Of a DNA stretch of 64,000 bases, positions 1 to 12,154 are shown piece by piece. The stretch comes from Brachionus rotundiformis (lineage: Eukaryota; Rotifera; Eurotatoria; Ploima; Brachionidae). The position numbers and the translations under genes are program-made. The first letter of the stretch is position 1. The number at the start of each line of letters is the position of its first letter. Where the stretch lies: positions 5,458,146 to 5,522,145 of the forward strand of contig JAESIW010000137.1 in the NCBI GenBank assembly GCA_016802295.1, in the 5' to 3' direction. The notes under the pieces are model-generated. The model had not been told where the DNA came from. It did no database searches and saw only the letters and a program-made list of their open reading frames with translations.

Positions 1-2986
1 AATTTTTCAAATCAAAAATTAAAATCTGATGAAAGTTCTAAGTCTACAACTAGTTCAAAGTCGAATGTAGATGATTTGGATAAGGAAGTTGAAAATATTC
101 ATGAACTAGGTTTGTATTTGAGCACATATATTTATATTCTTTTCACAACTTAAGTTCCAACTTATGTTTTATCTATTTATTTATTGAATTTAAAGAAAAA
201 TTTTGATGGAAATTATTTTTCCTGTATATATTTTGAAGAGATTTAATTAAAAATTGATAGCATAGGGAATAAATGTCTAATTATACTTTGTTTTTATTAG
301 TACGAGTTAAATTAATATTTTTTCTTACTCTAAATATTAAAATAAAAATAAATATCTTTTAAAATTAAAATATTTCTCATAGGTCGGTCTAGTTTTATAT
401 TCAATTTTGATATTTAATTAAAAAATTAAAAAGACTCTTTAGATATCTTTGATTATTCGATCGTATTGAAATTCTTCAATTGAATCCTAGGTTAAAATTT
501 ATTTTATCAATTAAATTACTTAAACTTTTAAATTTAATTAGATTTAGTTTAATTGTATTTAAAATGATTCTACAAAAAATATAAACTTCAAGGATTCTAA
601 TCGTCAATTTTTTTCTTTATTTTCTAATCTCTAATAAAAAACATTTATCTCTTATTTTTTTATTATATATTAAAATTCAATTTTTATACAATTTGTTTAT
701 TTAATTATTTTAAAATTGGGAAAATGAACTTGAATTATCATCATTTAGAAAAGTATCCTCTTGAGAACTATTAACAGCTTCTTCATCTTCTTCAGTTTCT
801 GTCTCGTTATCTTTTTCATAATTTTCATTTATAATATCATCAAATTCATTTTCTTCATTCATTGTAATCGGTGGATTAAAGCTGGTCCACATGGAGCTTA
901 TCTCATTAAGACTTACACCCCTTCCGACTATCCTTTTGTTAATAATATTTGCTCCTGTACCACGTCCTCCACCCAATCCGGAAGAACATGCGCCGCGGAG
1001 CAATGAACTTTTACCTCTTCCCCTGGTTCCTTTTCTGGTTACATAAGTTTTCATATTGGGCATTCGTCCCGGTATTGGAAGTCCTGCTTTGGCCAATTTA
1101 ATAAAATATTTTTGACAATGACTTTGCACTTGTAGAGGAGTCCTAGTACCAAGTTTGTTGGCTATTTTACGGAACCTTGACGCTTCGTTATCCTCTGGCG
1201 GAAACTCAATCAACAACTCTTCCAATTTTCGCTGCTCTTCAACACTCCAAGACTTATTGAAATTTTTTGATTTCTCTCTCTCAGGACCAGGACTCTTTTT
1301 ACCTTGTGAAGATTCTGTCAATTCTCCTTGTTCGATTTGTTTGATTATCTTTTGACTTTGTCTTAAACTTTGAACTCGATTCAACTTCTGGTTTTTGATA
1401 GCTTCAAGGTCTTCTAGATCAACACAATCATAATACTTGTTCCAGTCAATATCAGGCAATAGATAAACTTTTTGTCTAGTGGGAGCTTTTAATTCATTTA
1501 TTTGTTTAATAAAATTAATCGGGTCATTCATAGCTGATTCCTTAAGTTCGAGCAAATTTTCCAAATCTTGGCAAGCTTTAACTCTTTGTCCTTCTAGTAG
1601 AACCAAAGTCTTTAAAAGACAGGAATAGTCGGGATTATTTCGCAGAGCCACTGTATCGGTCTCAAAATAAAATGGCTCATTATCTAAATTCATTTCTATT
1701 AAGGAAAACAAATTAAGAAAACCGAGCAATACGAAAGTCAAACTGTAGTCGAATATGAAATTTTGGATGAACATGGTAATCAAATAATGATCAATGGAGC
1801 TGAAGAATTGAAAAAATTGGCTGCTTGTGTTAACGAAATAAAACAATCTGATGGTTCAGTGGTAAAAGAATACATTTTAAATGATCCAAAAGTAATCGAA
1901 AAAATAAGATCTCAAATTAAAAATCAATCACAAACAAGTGTAGACAGATTTTCGCCACTACCATCAATAGCTAGTACATTAACATCTTCAACACCCTACC
2001 TAAATCAGGTAAAACAGCAGTTACAAAAATTTCAGACTGTGCCAGCCGCTCCACCGCCACCTCAAATGATTCAGAAGCAAAAAAATTTCGAATTTAGGAC
2101 AAAAAAAGGTAAAATAATTCGGCTTACCACTACGGACGAAAATATGACGGAAAGTGATTGTGAAGAGCTGAACGAAGTGCTAAAAAAGACTGAATCCAAA
2201 CCAGAACCAAACAATAAAAGTTTAATGTTTGAGTCAAAAAATCCGCAGATGATCAAATCAGGAAGTTTGGACAACATTTTGGATCATAAGCCTAAGCCTG
2301 TTCAAAAATCAAATTTACCAGTTTACCTTAACTATCTGAATCAAGCCAAAAGTATTGGAAATTTGAATATGGTTGATCCCAAGATGGTAAAAAGTCAAGA
2401 GAATTTTGAGCAAAAAAAAAATACTCTAAATCAAACATATTCAAAGTCAAGCCGGTCAAACTATTTGTGTCCAAAAATAAACCAGCAAATAAATAAAAAA
2501 TTAAACAAATCATTAGATAATTTAGACTCTATTGAGCAAAAAGAGAAAGATATCACTCCAGAAATGACCGAACAGTTGCTGTTGAAGCTTCTACTGCATC
2601 AGATATCACTTCAGAAAGAGGAGAAAAACAAAAAGGTATTTGATGATGACGACGATGGGACCAGTCAATCAGCGGATACTTTATCCTCATCAAGTTCTAA
2701 TAGTAAGAGCAAAAATAATAATTATGACCATCGAATGGTAGCTCAGAGTTCAACTAGTGCGAATGTAAGTAGTGGTAGTGGAATAGGTAGCAGCAATGTA
2801 TCATCGACGAATATCAATTTGACCAAGAATAAAAAAATGCTTTTCCAAAAGTCAATGAGCAATTTTAATACTAATATGACTGAGAACAATGAAAGCGATA
2901 TGGATGAGTTTGAGCAAATGATACACAAAAAAAATATGAATCAATTTAACGCGGCTAGGAGTAAATTAAAGCAGAATTTTTTTTAG
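1..2986 (+). CDS. Unrecognised low-complexity protein, 3' two exons (5' part outside window)
   Basis: Partial gene. An open exon runs from the window edge to 109 and ends in a phase-1 GT donor. The only good continuation is an AG at 1702-1703 that opens exon 1704-2986 in the matching phase. The joined reading passes through VVEYEILDEHGNQ and ends with a stop at 2986; an AATAAA lies at 3045-3050. I do not recognise the family. The C-terminal part is Ser/Asn/Lys-rich with a proline run (AAPPPPQ), an acidic run (DDDDDG), and a recurring KS-x(2)-NL type motif (KSGSLDNI, KSIGNLN, KSLDNLD), which look like short docking or phosphorylation motifs. No membrane segment or enzyme motif is seen. The 1.6-kb intron 110-1703 contains an entire opposite-strand gene. 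The gene converges on the NAGK gene with about 220 bases between stops. The exon join is inferred from phase only. Confidence 0.6.
710..1693 (-). CDS. ZZZ3/Atac1-like SANT (Myb-like) domain protein, no ZZ finger
   Basis: Single-exon reading of 327 codons from the ATG at 1693; the frame continues upstream, but that would overlap the host gene's exon. The central part carries a SANT/Myb-like domain (roughly residues 150-205: SWSVEEQRKLEELL, FRKIANKLGTRT, VQSHCQKYFIKLAKAG) followed by PGRMPN. This block is characteristic of ZZZ3, the DNA-binding subunit of the ATAC histone acetyltransferase complex (Atac1 in flies). The tail is Arg/Gly-rich, then strongly acidic (ETETEEDEEA). Vertebrate ZZZ3 has a ZZ zinc finger after the SANT domain; here there are no Cys/His pairs after it, so the ZZ module is absent or in another locus. 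The gene lies entirely inside the intron of the neighbouring plus-strand gene, its start codon 10 bases from that intron's acceptor. Likely a nuclear chromatin cofactor by homology. Confidence 0.8.
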   Translation of the reverse strand: MNLDNEPFYFETDTVALRNNPDYSCLLKTLVLLEGQRVKACQDLENLLELKESAMNDPINFIKQINELKAPTRQKVYLLPDIDWNKYYDCVDLEDLEAIKNQKLNRVQSLRQSQKIIKQIEQGELTESSQGKKSPGPEREKSKNFNKSWSVEEQRKLEELLIEFPPEDNEASRFRKIANKLGTRTPLQVQSHCQKYFIKLAKAGLPIPGRMPNMKTYVTRKGTRGRGKSSLLRGACSSGLGGGRGTGANIINKRIVGRGVSLNEISSMWTSFNPPITMNEENEFDDIINENYEKDNETETEEDEEAVNSSQEDTFLNDDNSSSFSQF

Positions 2987-3210
2987 AATTTTAATTTTTG
3001 TTTTAATGAAATTTTTTTCCTTGAGGTGGTCAATATCCTCTATTAATAAATGTCTTTTTTTAAAAAAATTTTATTTTATTACTTTTAAAAAAAAACTTAT
3101 AAATAATTTAAGTGCTTTTAGCATTATTATGAACGATTTGTAAAAAAATTTTTAAATAAAAATCCATTTTTCAATCTGAAAAAGGCCAGAAATCATATTT
3201 TTAAAAAGTT

Positions 3211-4948
3211 TCAAACTACTTTTGAAATATGGATATCAGTTGAAAATACTTCAGTTCCACATTGGTGATAATTCTGAAATTTGTTGAGATAAAAATGATC
3301 AAGCACAATAGTCCTTCGCTTAAAGGTCTTGATTAGATCAATTTTGTTGTCATATAATTTTGATGCCAATAGACAAGCGCCCATGGACGAGTCGCCTTCA
3401 GCAAGGACCAAATTTAGTTCATTTAGACTTGGAAACTTTTTCAGCTGTTTGTTCAAACATCGGACAAACCCTGGCTTAATCAGAGACCAACTTTTAAACA
3501 CGCTTCCTGCACAGACTATTGGCAAGCCATCTGGCATTGAAAAAAGCCTCTAAAGTTAAAAATAATACAAATTTTATTTTTTAAATTTTAACTATTTGTT
3601 ACCTTGTCAATTTTGGGGACTAGTGCCATTATATGACGGGCTATTTGATAGCCAGTCTCTTCAAATATTTCGCGCACAACATCATTTTGTTTAGCCATTA
3701 TACTTAATTTGGCAGCCAGACTGGCTATAAAATCTTTTTTGAAGTCCGAGTAAAAATAAGGCAGGAGATTGTCAAAGTTATCTATTTTGAAGTGTTCAAA
3801 AATCAATTGCTTTAGTTCTTCTGCTTCATGTTCAATGGAATTTTGATCATTTTCCATCAAAAAGTTATCATTGTAGTCGAGTACAAATTTGATGGCCTTC
3901 TGAGCTATCCAGTAGGCGCTGCCCTCGTCACCAAGAAGATTTCCCCATCCACCAGAACTATAGCATGGTATGTCGTCTAAAGTAGTTAAGTTGGCTGAAT
4001 CACTCAACGGGTTAACTAGCACACATTTAGAACCTGTTCCGCTTATTATCACCAAACCTCCATTTACGAATGATGTAAATACTGGTGCCAAGGTATCATT
4101 GCCAACATAAATTTTACATTTCAAACCCAAATTTACTAGCTCATTGGTGATACGTTCATTCGCTGTTTTACATCCTGCACCACTCAAACACAATGCCTTA
4201 ATTAGAAATTAATTTATATTTTCGAGCAAAATAAATTAAATATTTTGTTCTAGTCAAACTTTATTGCCTTTTGAATTTATTATTTCTATATTATAAGAGG
4301 TATTTAATAGTTTTTATAATTGATTAAAATTAAAGTTACTGTAAACCCTTGCAAATAAGTGTCCCCCTAAGACCCCTTTTTTTAAAGCTGATCAAAAGTG
4401 GCTTAATTCTATCTATATTGGCTAACTTTAAATTGTTTACTTCAAACTATTCTTTCAATAGTTTATTTAATTATTAACTAAAATAATAACAAAACTAATC
4501 CAATAATTAATTTTTAACTTATTCTAAAAAAATTTTTTAAATTAATTAGATCTAGAATATATTTGATTAATTTTGGCTTTTTTAAAAAAATTAGTTGCTA
4601 AATCTTATTTGAAAAAATATTTACAATTGATGCCAGAGTATATTCAGTATTATTTACACTTCTAGAAAAGAGACATGTTTCGCTTTTGCCAATTTGGTTT
4701 AGGCAGTTTATTATGAGCTCATACAGCCTTTTAGAAGCAATTACAAATCCATCCTCTTTTTCACCTATGCCAAGAATCCATGGATTCGAAGGTCCAGTGA
4801 TAGAAGACGCCACAATATCCCCATTTTCGTTCATTAATTTACACAAGGTCTTAGTGGCACCTCTAAAAATATCAATAAGTAAAAATCCATAAGCAAATCT
4901 AAAAAATTACCCCTCAATTCCGCCAAAAAGCATCACCGTGTTTTTCAT
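3211..4948 (-). CDS. NAGK: N-acetyl-D-glucosamine kinase, copy 1 (4 exons)
   Basis: Phosphorylates GlcNAc to GlcNAc-6-phosphate in amino-sugar salvage (family knowledge). Exons read 4911-4948, 4625-4862, 3603-4196 and 3211-3549, with matching phases; about 402 residues, somewhat longer than the roughly 344 of the human enzyme. Family blocks are all present: the N-terminal glycine-rich ATP site (LFGGIEGGATKT, split by intron 1), substrate-side GPSNPW, ALCLSGAG, the SGTGSKC loop, SGGWGNLLGDEGSAYWIAQKA, and near the C-terminus CAGSVFKSW followed by EGDSSMGACLLA. It is a BadF/BadG/NAGK-type ASKHA kinase and probably cytosolic (no signal peptide or membrane segment). A second copy lies about 5.7 kb away on the same strand with the same first intron position and phase. 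No missing catalytic block was seen. Confidence 0.93.
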
Positions 4949-7560
4949 TTTGAAATGCAATTGAAAACTTTTTTTAGACTTGGCTAAATTTTTCAATTAA
5001 AACTTAAATAAAATGAAAATTGTTAAGATGATTTGAATTTAAGTAGGTTTTTTTAATTGGAAGTTGATATTCAAAAAAAGTAAGACTAAATTGGAACTTA
5101 GTATGTTAGGTGATGAACTTTAAGGATTTAGAAATTAGAAACGAGTTCTTCAAACTTGGATGTTATTTAATACACCAACAAAATGCTTGAGATTATCTAG
5201 AATTAAATTTTTATTTAGTTTTTGGTTAATAACACGTTCTTTATAAATCTTAAAATTTATGAAATTTTTTTGAAATGATTCAACTATTTAAATAAATTTT
5301 AACAACAACCAAGTAATAATTGTTTAGAAATGACTGTCGTGAAAATATGACTGCATAATTAGCTTGAAAAAGTGTGGGCTGTATTTTCATACTAATTTAA
5401 TTGTGCCAAGACACACCTTTCCTTCAATTTAGCTTTTAGATTTTTTGGTCACAGATTTGGTTATTTATAGACAACTTTTGATTTGAAACTATTACTTACT
5501 GTCGGAATTTTAATTTTTCTTTTCCAATATTTATTTAGGATTCAATAATCTTTGGCAAATATTTGATCTTAGATTTCAATGTTGATTTGGGTTTTGTCTT
5601 TATTTAAACTATATTTTTGTCATGCACAGTCAGTTTTTATCATTTGGTATATTTTTTTATGACCAAGTTTCAACTACTTATTTCTGGTTACGTGGTAAAA
5701 AAAATTATGCTTACCAATGTTTACCAACAGTACTCAGTGTAATTTAGTAGTTATTGGAATGTGATTATGTAAAAAAAAGGTAAAATCATTTATGTTATTC
5801 TTTCTTTAGGTAACAAGCTATAAAAATTTCTGCAAGGTATAATTTAATAAGTGTAATTAAAGAAGTATTTTATTTTGAAGTAATTTTGAAAAAGACGAGA
5901 CGACAAAAATAACCAAGTTTTTATTTTCAACAGGTTTAAATTATCTATTATTTAAAATAACAACATAGCAACTAGTGCTTATTACATAAGCCAAGTCAAC
6001 TGTGATAGAGCGTGAATTTTGAATTGTATAATTTTTTCTATATAGTTAAGCATAAATTTTGACAGCATCATCAGATATTTTTTAAATAGTCATAAAAAAA
6101 TGCAAAAATTCCAGAATTTTTTAAATTATGAATGATATTGTTTTGTAAAAAGTAATTTCAATTTAAGCAAATTTTGATCGAATTAAGTTTTCTACTGTTC
6201 TAAAATAGCATAGTTTTTTTAATTGAGGAAAAAATACTAAATTAAACTAATTTATTTTCAAAGCTAATACTTAAATCTTTTTGATATTTAAAATTCTTAG
6301 ATTACTGTGTTTTACAAACAGATATTTCTCAAAAAAATATATTGTGAGAGGTATTAATCTAGAAAATGTCATATTTAAATAAAATTTGCCAAAAAAATGT
6401 GGCATTTACTAGTTTCATGAAAAATTAGGAATAAAATCTCTTTTAAAAAGGTTTGTTAAATTTGATAAAAAACAACTGATGACTTTTTTTCAAAAGTAAA
6501 TAAGTAGTTTTTCAAATGCAATATGGCGCAACATACATTGTTTTTGCATTGTTAGGAGCTTTCTGGTAAACTGTGCAATTTTAGCAGAAGCCAAATTTTA
6601 GTATATTAGGGCGTAGTACATTATTGGTTGAGTTTGGCAATGATGTAATGAGAATTCTTTAACTTTGAATTTTGCTTTATTGTTCTAAATTTGGAAAATT
6701 TTTTACTTAAGATAAAAACTATTATCATTAAGATAAAACATACAAACAAAAACAGATTCTGATAGTATTTAATTTTTTAACAAATAGTTGAATTAAGATT
6801 AGTGTTTGTCTCCTTCAATGCAATTGTTAAGCTCATTTTCTATTTAACAATTTCAAAGAAGGTGAAAAACATTTGTATTTAACAAATAGATGGTTTGATT
6901 AAATCGACGAAATTTGCTTTCTAAAACTATTTTTGGAACGATATTTTATCCAAAAATTGTAGAGAAAGCAAGTTCGTAATGATTTTTACTATTCAGCAAA
7001 AATAACTATTTTTTGTCAAAACGATTTTCATTTATTTATATGGAAGAAATTTTAATCCGATTTTGCCAAATTTTTGCGACTGATTAAACCTTTGTAAAAA
7101 TGTGTAGTCGTTAAGACTTATTATTTTGGCTAAAAGATAAAAAACTAATTAAAAGCACATATCCTCGAGATGGCTGCTCGTTTTAGAAATAAATGTATTT
7201 TGATTTAATTAGGTTTAGATGAACCCTTTTGGGATATGAATTAGATATAGTTAATATTTCTTTTTCAAAATCAAATTAAAATTATTTGAATTGAAATCAA
7301 AATTTTTGATTAGATGATTTCAAATTTTCAATTAAAAAAATGATCTTTTTTAATAGTTATTGTTGATAATATTTTTTAAATTAAAAAAAAATATGATTAT
7401 TTAAATTTTATTTGAAAATATTCTTTAAAAGTTTAAAATTTGATAAGTTTATTATCAGCAACAGTTGTGGTATTGTGATATTAGGTAGTAATTTTTTTTA
7501 ATTTAAATAAAATCACTACAAAAATATAATAATACCTTTAGATGAAAAAAATTTTAATGC
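4949..7560. other. Intergenic, no gene seen
   Basis: About 2.6 kb between the NAGK start and the end of the P450 gene. All frames are densely stopped and no splice-consistent coding blocks or recognisable motifs were found. It is uniformly AT-rich with homopolymer runs. It should hold the NAGK promoter near 4950-5100, but I cannot point to a specific element. Confidence 0.6.
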
Positions 7561-9700
7561 CTAATTTTTTTTAAATTCTATAAAACAACTACATCCATTA
7601 GCTGGTCTCAGTGTGATCCGCTCAGTATACTTAATTGGCTTTTCTTGGAATTTGAAGTCAATATTTTTTATCAATTTGGCAAGAATGATTTTTGCTTCAA
7701 TCTTAATTTTAATATGAAAACACTTTTTAGAGAATTTTTAAGCAATTTACTTGAGCAAGCTTTATTCCGATGCATGTTCTCGGACCAGCTGAAAATGGTA
7801 TGAATGAAAAATTTTTGATCCTTGAAAATTTCCATAAATACAAAATTACAAATAAAAAAAGAATACTTGTCTGAATTATTTTTTAAAAACCTCTCTGGCA
7901 TAAACTTATCCGGATTTGTGAAATAATTTGAATTACGTCCCATTAAAAAGGGAGAAATCTAAAGTAAAATTTTCATATTAAATTTCTTTTAGAAAAATAT
8001 ACATAAATTCACATGTGTTTAAAATTATTAAATTTTTTAAGTTGATTCAGCAGATATTATAGTCTAGAATTTTTTACTGATTTTGTTTCATTAGTAAACT
8101 AAATATAGGATTTCGATTTTAAAATCAATTTTTTTTTTAATTGAATTAAAAATTTTGAATAAAAATATTGAATTAAAAAATATATATTTCAATTTTTTAC
8201 ATACAACTATCCATGTTTTTTTTGGTATAAATAATCCATCTAAAACATAATCCTTGTCGGTCTCACGTAAGTATTGCACCGCAGGCGGATATTTTCTCAA
8301 TGTTTCTTTGAATACACAATCTAAATACTCAAGCTCAATTAAATCTTCCGAATTTATTTTGTTTCTTTGACCAAGTACATTTTCCAACTCTTTGAGCAAT
8401 TTATCTAAAACTGGTTTATTTGCATAAATTTCCATAAGGCAAAATATTATTGCATTAGCAGTTGTTTCTTGTCCGCCGTTTAAGATTGACAAAACATCAT
8501 CAACTATTGTCTCCAAGTCGATATTTTGAGCAACTTTTTTAATTTTAATTTAATATTTTTATAATTTAATCTCACTTAATTTATCGAGTACTAGGCATAA
8601 CATATCATTTGAACAGTACTCGTTGTTTTTTATCTTTTCAAGGCGTTCTAATATTAAATCCTTGGTACACGATCTTAAATATCTAATTGCTTGCCGATAG
8701 ATTTGTATTTTTTTTAAATTTAAAGGATTTATCTATATAAAATTATTTTTAAAAAGTGACATTTATTCTTAGTTTTTTACAGTCATAAAAGGGTTGATAG
8801 CTTGCTCATTTGAACCTTCTAAAACTTTTGCCAATTGGGAGCTAAATTTTTTTTCCGTATCAAATCCAGAACCAAATATAATCTTAAAATTAATTAAAGA
8901 TAATTTTCTTAATATTTTAATTTCAAACCGTTGATATATTTTCCAGAGTTAATTCACTTATCATATCACTTAGCTCAATTAAATTCTTACTATTAGCTTT
9001 AAGTTTTAGCTTTTCCAGAAATTCATCAGTTTTTGTATTAATAATTGAATTACATTCATTAATAAATCTTTTTAACTTTAAAAAATAATCAATTAAATAA
9101 AATTATTTACTCATTTTTAAATCCATTGTTGAAAATTTTTCTTCTTATCTGCCACTTGGCCATATCCATTTCAGATACTATACTTGAGCCAAGAAATCTT
9201 CAAAAAAAAATAACCTCCAAAAATCAAAAGAAAATTTTTATAGTACCGTTCATTAAATGGATAGCCTGTTATTTTATAGACCAAACTTGGTTTAGGAAAG
9301 TTTTGTTTTACCAGAACATCCTTTGAATATACAAAATTTAGAGTAAATAATTACAATAAATGACTTTATTTTACTTTAATTGATTCTGGTTTAGTCACTA
9401 CAATTACAAAGTTATTGAGTATTTCGAATTTGAAAATTGAACCATAAATTGCAAACCATTCCAAATACTGTTCAGGAACTATTTTACCGCAACGTATGCT
9501 TTTGCCGATTTCGAAAATGTTCCCCAAAAAGAATTCAAAAACTCTAGTAAAAAGCTAAATTAAAAAAAAAAGTTGACCATGTGAAATTACCCTTTAGGTT
9601 TTGGACCAGGTATGTGCCTATATTTTCTCCTTTTTAGAAAAATTCGGATAGTGTAAAAAGCAAAAGCAATGCCGCAGACTATAGTAATTTTAAACATCAT
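7561..9700 (-). CDS. Cytochrome P450, CYP46A-like (about 10 exons)
   Basis: Starts at the tandem ATG at 9700 and stops at 7561-7563; exon 1 is 9591-9700 and the rest are separated by introns of roughly 50-250 bases. Order of features: an N-terminal hydrophobic anchor (IVCGIAFAFYTI) followed by basic residues and HIPGPKPKG; the I-helix oxygen-binding motif GGQETTANA; the K-helix ExxR (ETLRKYPP); MGRNSNYF and the PERF motif; the heme-binding loop FSAGPRTCIG with its cysteine ligand; and a C-terminal QEKP...TLRP segment. The segments VSEMDMAKWQIRR and FSAGPRTCIGIKLAQIEAK, and the C-terminal part, resemble CYP46A (cholesterol 24-hydroxylase) more than CYP2/CYP4 members. That assignment is from memory of the family and the true substrate is unknown. 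Expected to be an ER-membrane monooxygenase using NADPH-P450 reductase. All diagnostic residues are intact. It lies between two NAGK copies on the same strand. Confidence 0.9.
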
Positions 9701-10602
9701 TTAGAATGATATTTGAGTTTAAATTTTGAAGAACTTAAAGTAAATTTTAGTATTGATGCCGAATCAAACTAAATTCATGTCATGTAAATATTTTAATTTA
9801 AAATCAGTTAAAATAAAATTAATTTTTTTATTAATTCTAAATACTTTTTGTTAAGTAGTGAATATAAAAAATTCAGTTCGATTCAAGTGTTTATTCATTT
9901 ATAAATATTAAAGGCTATCAAATTAAAAGTCAAGCATAAAAAGTTGATAAAATCTCTGTGTTAAATAAAATTCTAATTATTTGATATACCATATTTTTTT
10001 AATATTTATTTTACTATTTGAAAAAATTAAGACTTTATATGATTTAAATTAAATGTTTAAAATTATTTATTTATTTACAATATTATCTAACATATAATCT
10101 TTGAAAGAATTCAACGAATCTATTCCGGTTTAATAATAATTTGTCAAATCATTTGACAAATTGATATTCCATCTAGTAGATGGTATTTAACAAATTTCGA
10201 TTTATGCTCCCAGACCTATGGATTGTTTATTCACAAATAGTTCAGCAACTTTTTTTTTACATTTTTGGTTAAAATGTTTATAAAGCAATAAATTCAAGCA
10301 TTGGGATCAAATTAGCAACAAACAATTTAGCAAAAATATTCAAAACTTAAGTTGTATGAGATCTTTCCGAGAGTTTAAAATATTATCTAATGAAAATTTT
10401 GATGCTTCAAATCGTTTTGTGTAAAGCTATGGTTCTATTTTATATTGAATAATTAAACATATATTTTTCTCACTTTCTTTTATAAACAAACATTGATCGA
10501 ATTTGACTCAAATCGAAGCGAAAAAAATTTATTTCATTAGCAATTTAAAAAAAATTAAAATTTCTTTTTCAATTTTTGAGTTGATAAAGCACGGCTTTAT
10601 CA
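9701..10602. other. Intergenic between P450 start and NAGK copy 2 end
   Basis: About 0.9 kb, no coding signal. It contains one perfect inverted repeat at 10138-10162 (11-base arms AATTTGTCAAA with a 3-base spacer). The position, upstream of the P450 start and downstream of the NAGK copy 2 stop, would suit a regulatory or 3'-end hairpin, but in such AT-rich DNA it may be chance. Confidence 0.5.
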
Positions 10603-12154
10603 TTAAATAACAATTATATCTAGTTTTGACGTGTACTTATTTAGATTGATATCTATTCTAAATGAGCATAATTTGGATGATAGGACACATGCACCAATTG
10701 ACGAATTGCCATCTATTTTGAGAAGACAAAACTTGGTCACTACACTTTGGGTCCTCAGTCCTCTAATAAATCCTTGCTTTAGTAGATGCCAACTTTTGAA
10801 AACACTTCCAGTGCATACAATTTCTAGCTCATCCTTTGACTCACCGCCCTATTTATTAAATAATAAAATTTTTGTTTCTGACTAAATTAAAAATTTTGGT
10901 ACAAAATTTGGAATCAACGACACGACTCGAATTGCTAGCTCATAACCAGCTTTCTCAAACAAATCAAGTAAGGTTTGTTTTTTTCCTAAGCTGACCGCTT
11001 AAAATGTATTTTAGTTAAATTAATATTTAACCCCAATTATTTGAAAAAAAGCGAACTCTTAGCTAATTTTTCGGTCAAAGCAGCTATCTTATCACTCTGT
11101 TTGTTCTCGTAAAAATAAGGTAAAATTTCTCTTAGAGATTTTATCTGAAAATAATTTAATTAATTAAATTTTAGATTTAATTAAAAAAAGGGAAAATTTA
11201 TTTACTTGAAAATGTTCAAAGATAAGTTCTTGCAACTCATTATACTCATTTAAATCATTAGGCTTGATGATATTATCGTTTATTTTTATAAGATATTTAA
11301 TTAATTCAATAGATATCCAAAAGGCACTGCCTTCGTCTCCCAGAACATTTCCCCATCCGCCAGAGCTAAATATTTCTATTTCATCAATTGAATTGAACTT
11401 TTTGTTTAAAGGATTGACTAGCACACAGTAGCTTCCGGTACCCGATATCAATACCATACCACCTAAATTAGTTAAGGTCTTTATTTTATATTTTATTTAT
11501 ATTTTGAATATTTTTTTGTTTTTTTTATTGTTGATCTTAAGAAAATATAATTTCAATCAAATATCTAATCTTAACTAAATTTTAAAATAGTGCATCTATT
11601 ATGCTTACCATTTTCGAAAGCTGAAAATACTGTGGCTAATGAATCGTTGGTCACAGAAACTTTGTAATCAACATGAATTTCATGTATTTCTTTTGTTAGA
11701 CGATCTCTAGCTAACTTTGTTCCAGTCCCACTAAGACAGCATACCTATACATATGTAGAATTAATATACATTTCAAAAATGGTTCTTATTTGCTCAATTT
11801 ACCAGCGATTCTAGTTTGTATATTTCTTTTCCAAGTAAGCTACGATTACTTATTTTATCAATGCCATCTTTAACTATTTCAGTAATGTTTTTGGCTAAAA
11901 TTTTAAATCCATCTTGTTCTTTAAATTGCTTTTTTAATTTTGAATTTTAGTTAATAATTTTAGTTAATTAGTTTCTTTTTTCTCACCCATGGATTTGACG
12001 GTCCTGAAGTAGATTCAATTAAAACGTTTCCATATTCGTCTATTATGCTCAAAATAGTTTTTGTAGCACCTCTTTTACAGATTTTAAAACAAAAAGATAA
12101 ATGTTTTCACCTTGTTTACCCTTCTATTCCAGCGAAAAGTTTTATTCTCTTCAT
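10603..12154 (-). CDS. N-acetyl-D-glucosamine kinase-like, copy 2
   Basis: Paralogue of the kinase at 3211-4948. Exon 1 (12120-12154) reads MKRIKLFAGIEG and ends in the same phase-2 intron as copy 1. Later exons give GATKTILSIIDEYGN, TSGPSNPW, CCLSGTGTKLARDRL, VTNDSLATVFSAFENGG, LISGTGSYC, SGGWGNVLGDEGSAFW, FEKAGYELAIR and CTGSVFKSWHLLKQGF...SSIGACVLS. All ATP- and sugar-site blocks known for NAGK are therefore present. It has more introns than copy 1 (for example after the GPSNPW block, after the FENG block, and before VSLGKKQ). One join, with a donor read as GTTCGC near 11042, is weak; without it the frame hits a stop, so a young lesion there cannot be ruled out. Otherwise the gene looks intact and is probably a second sugar kinase. 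Confidence 0.85.
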
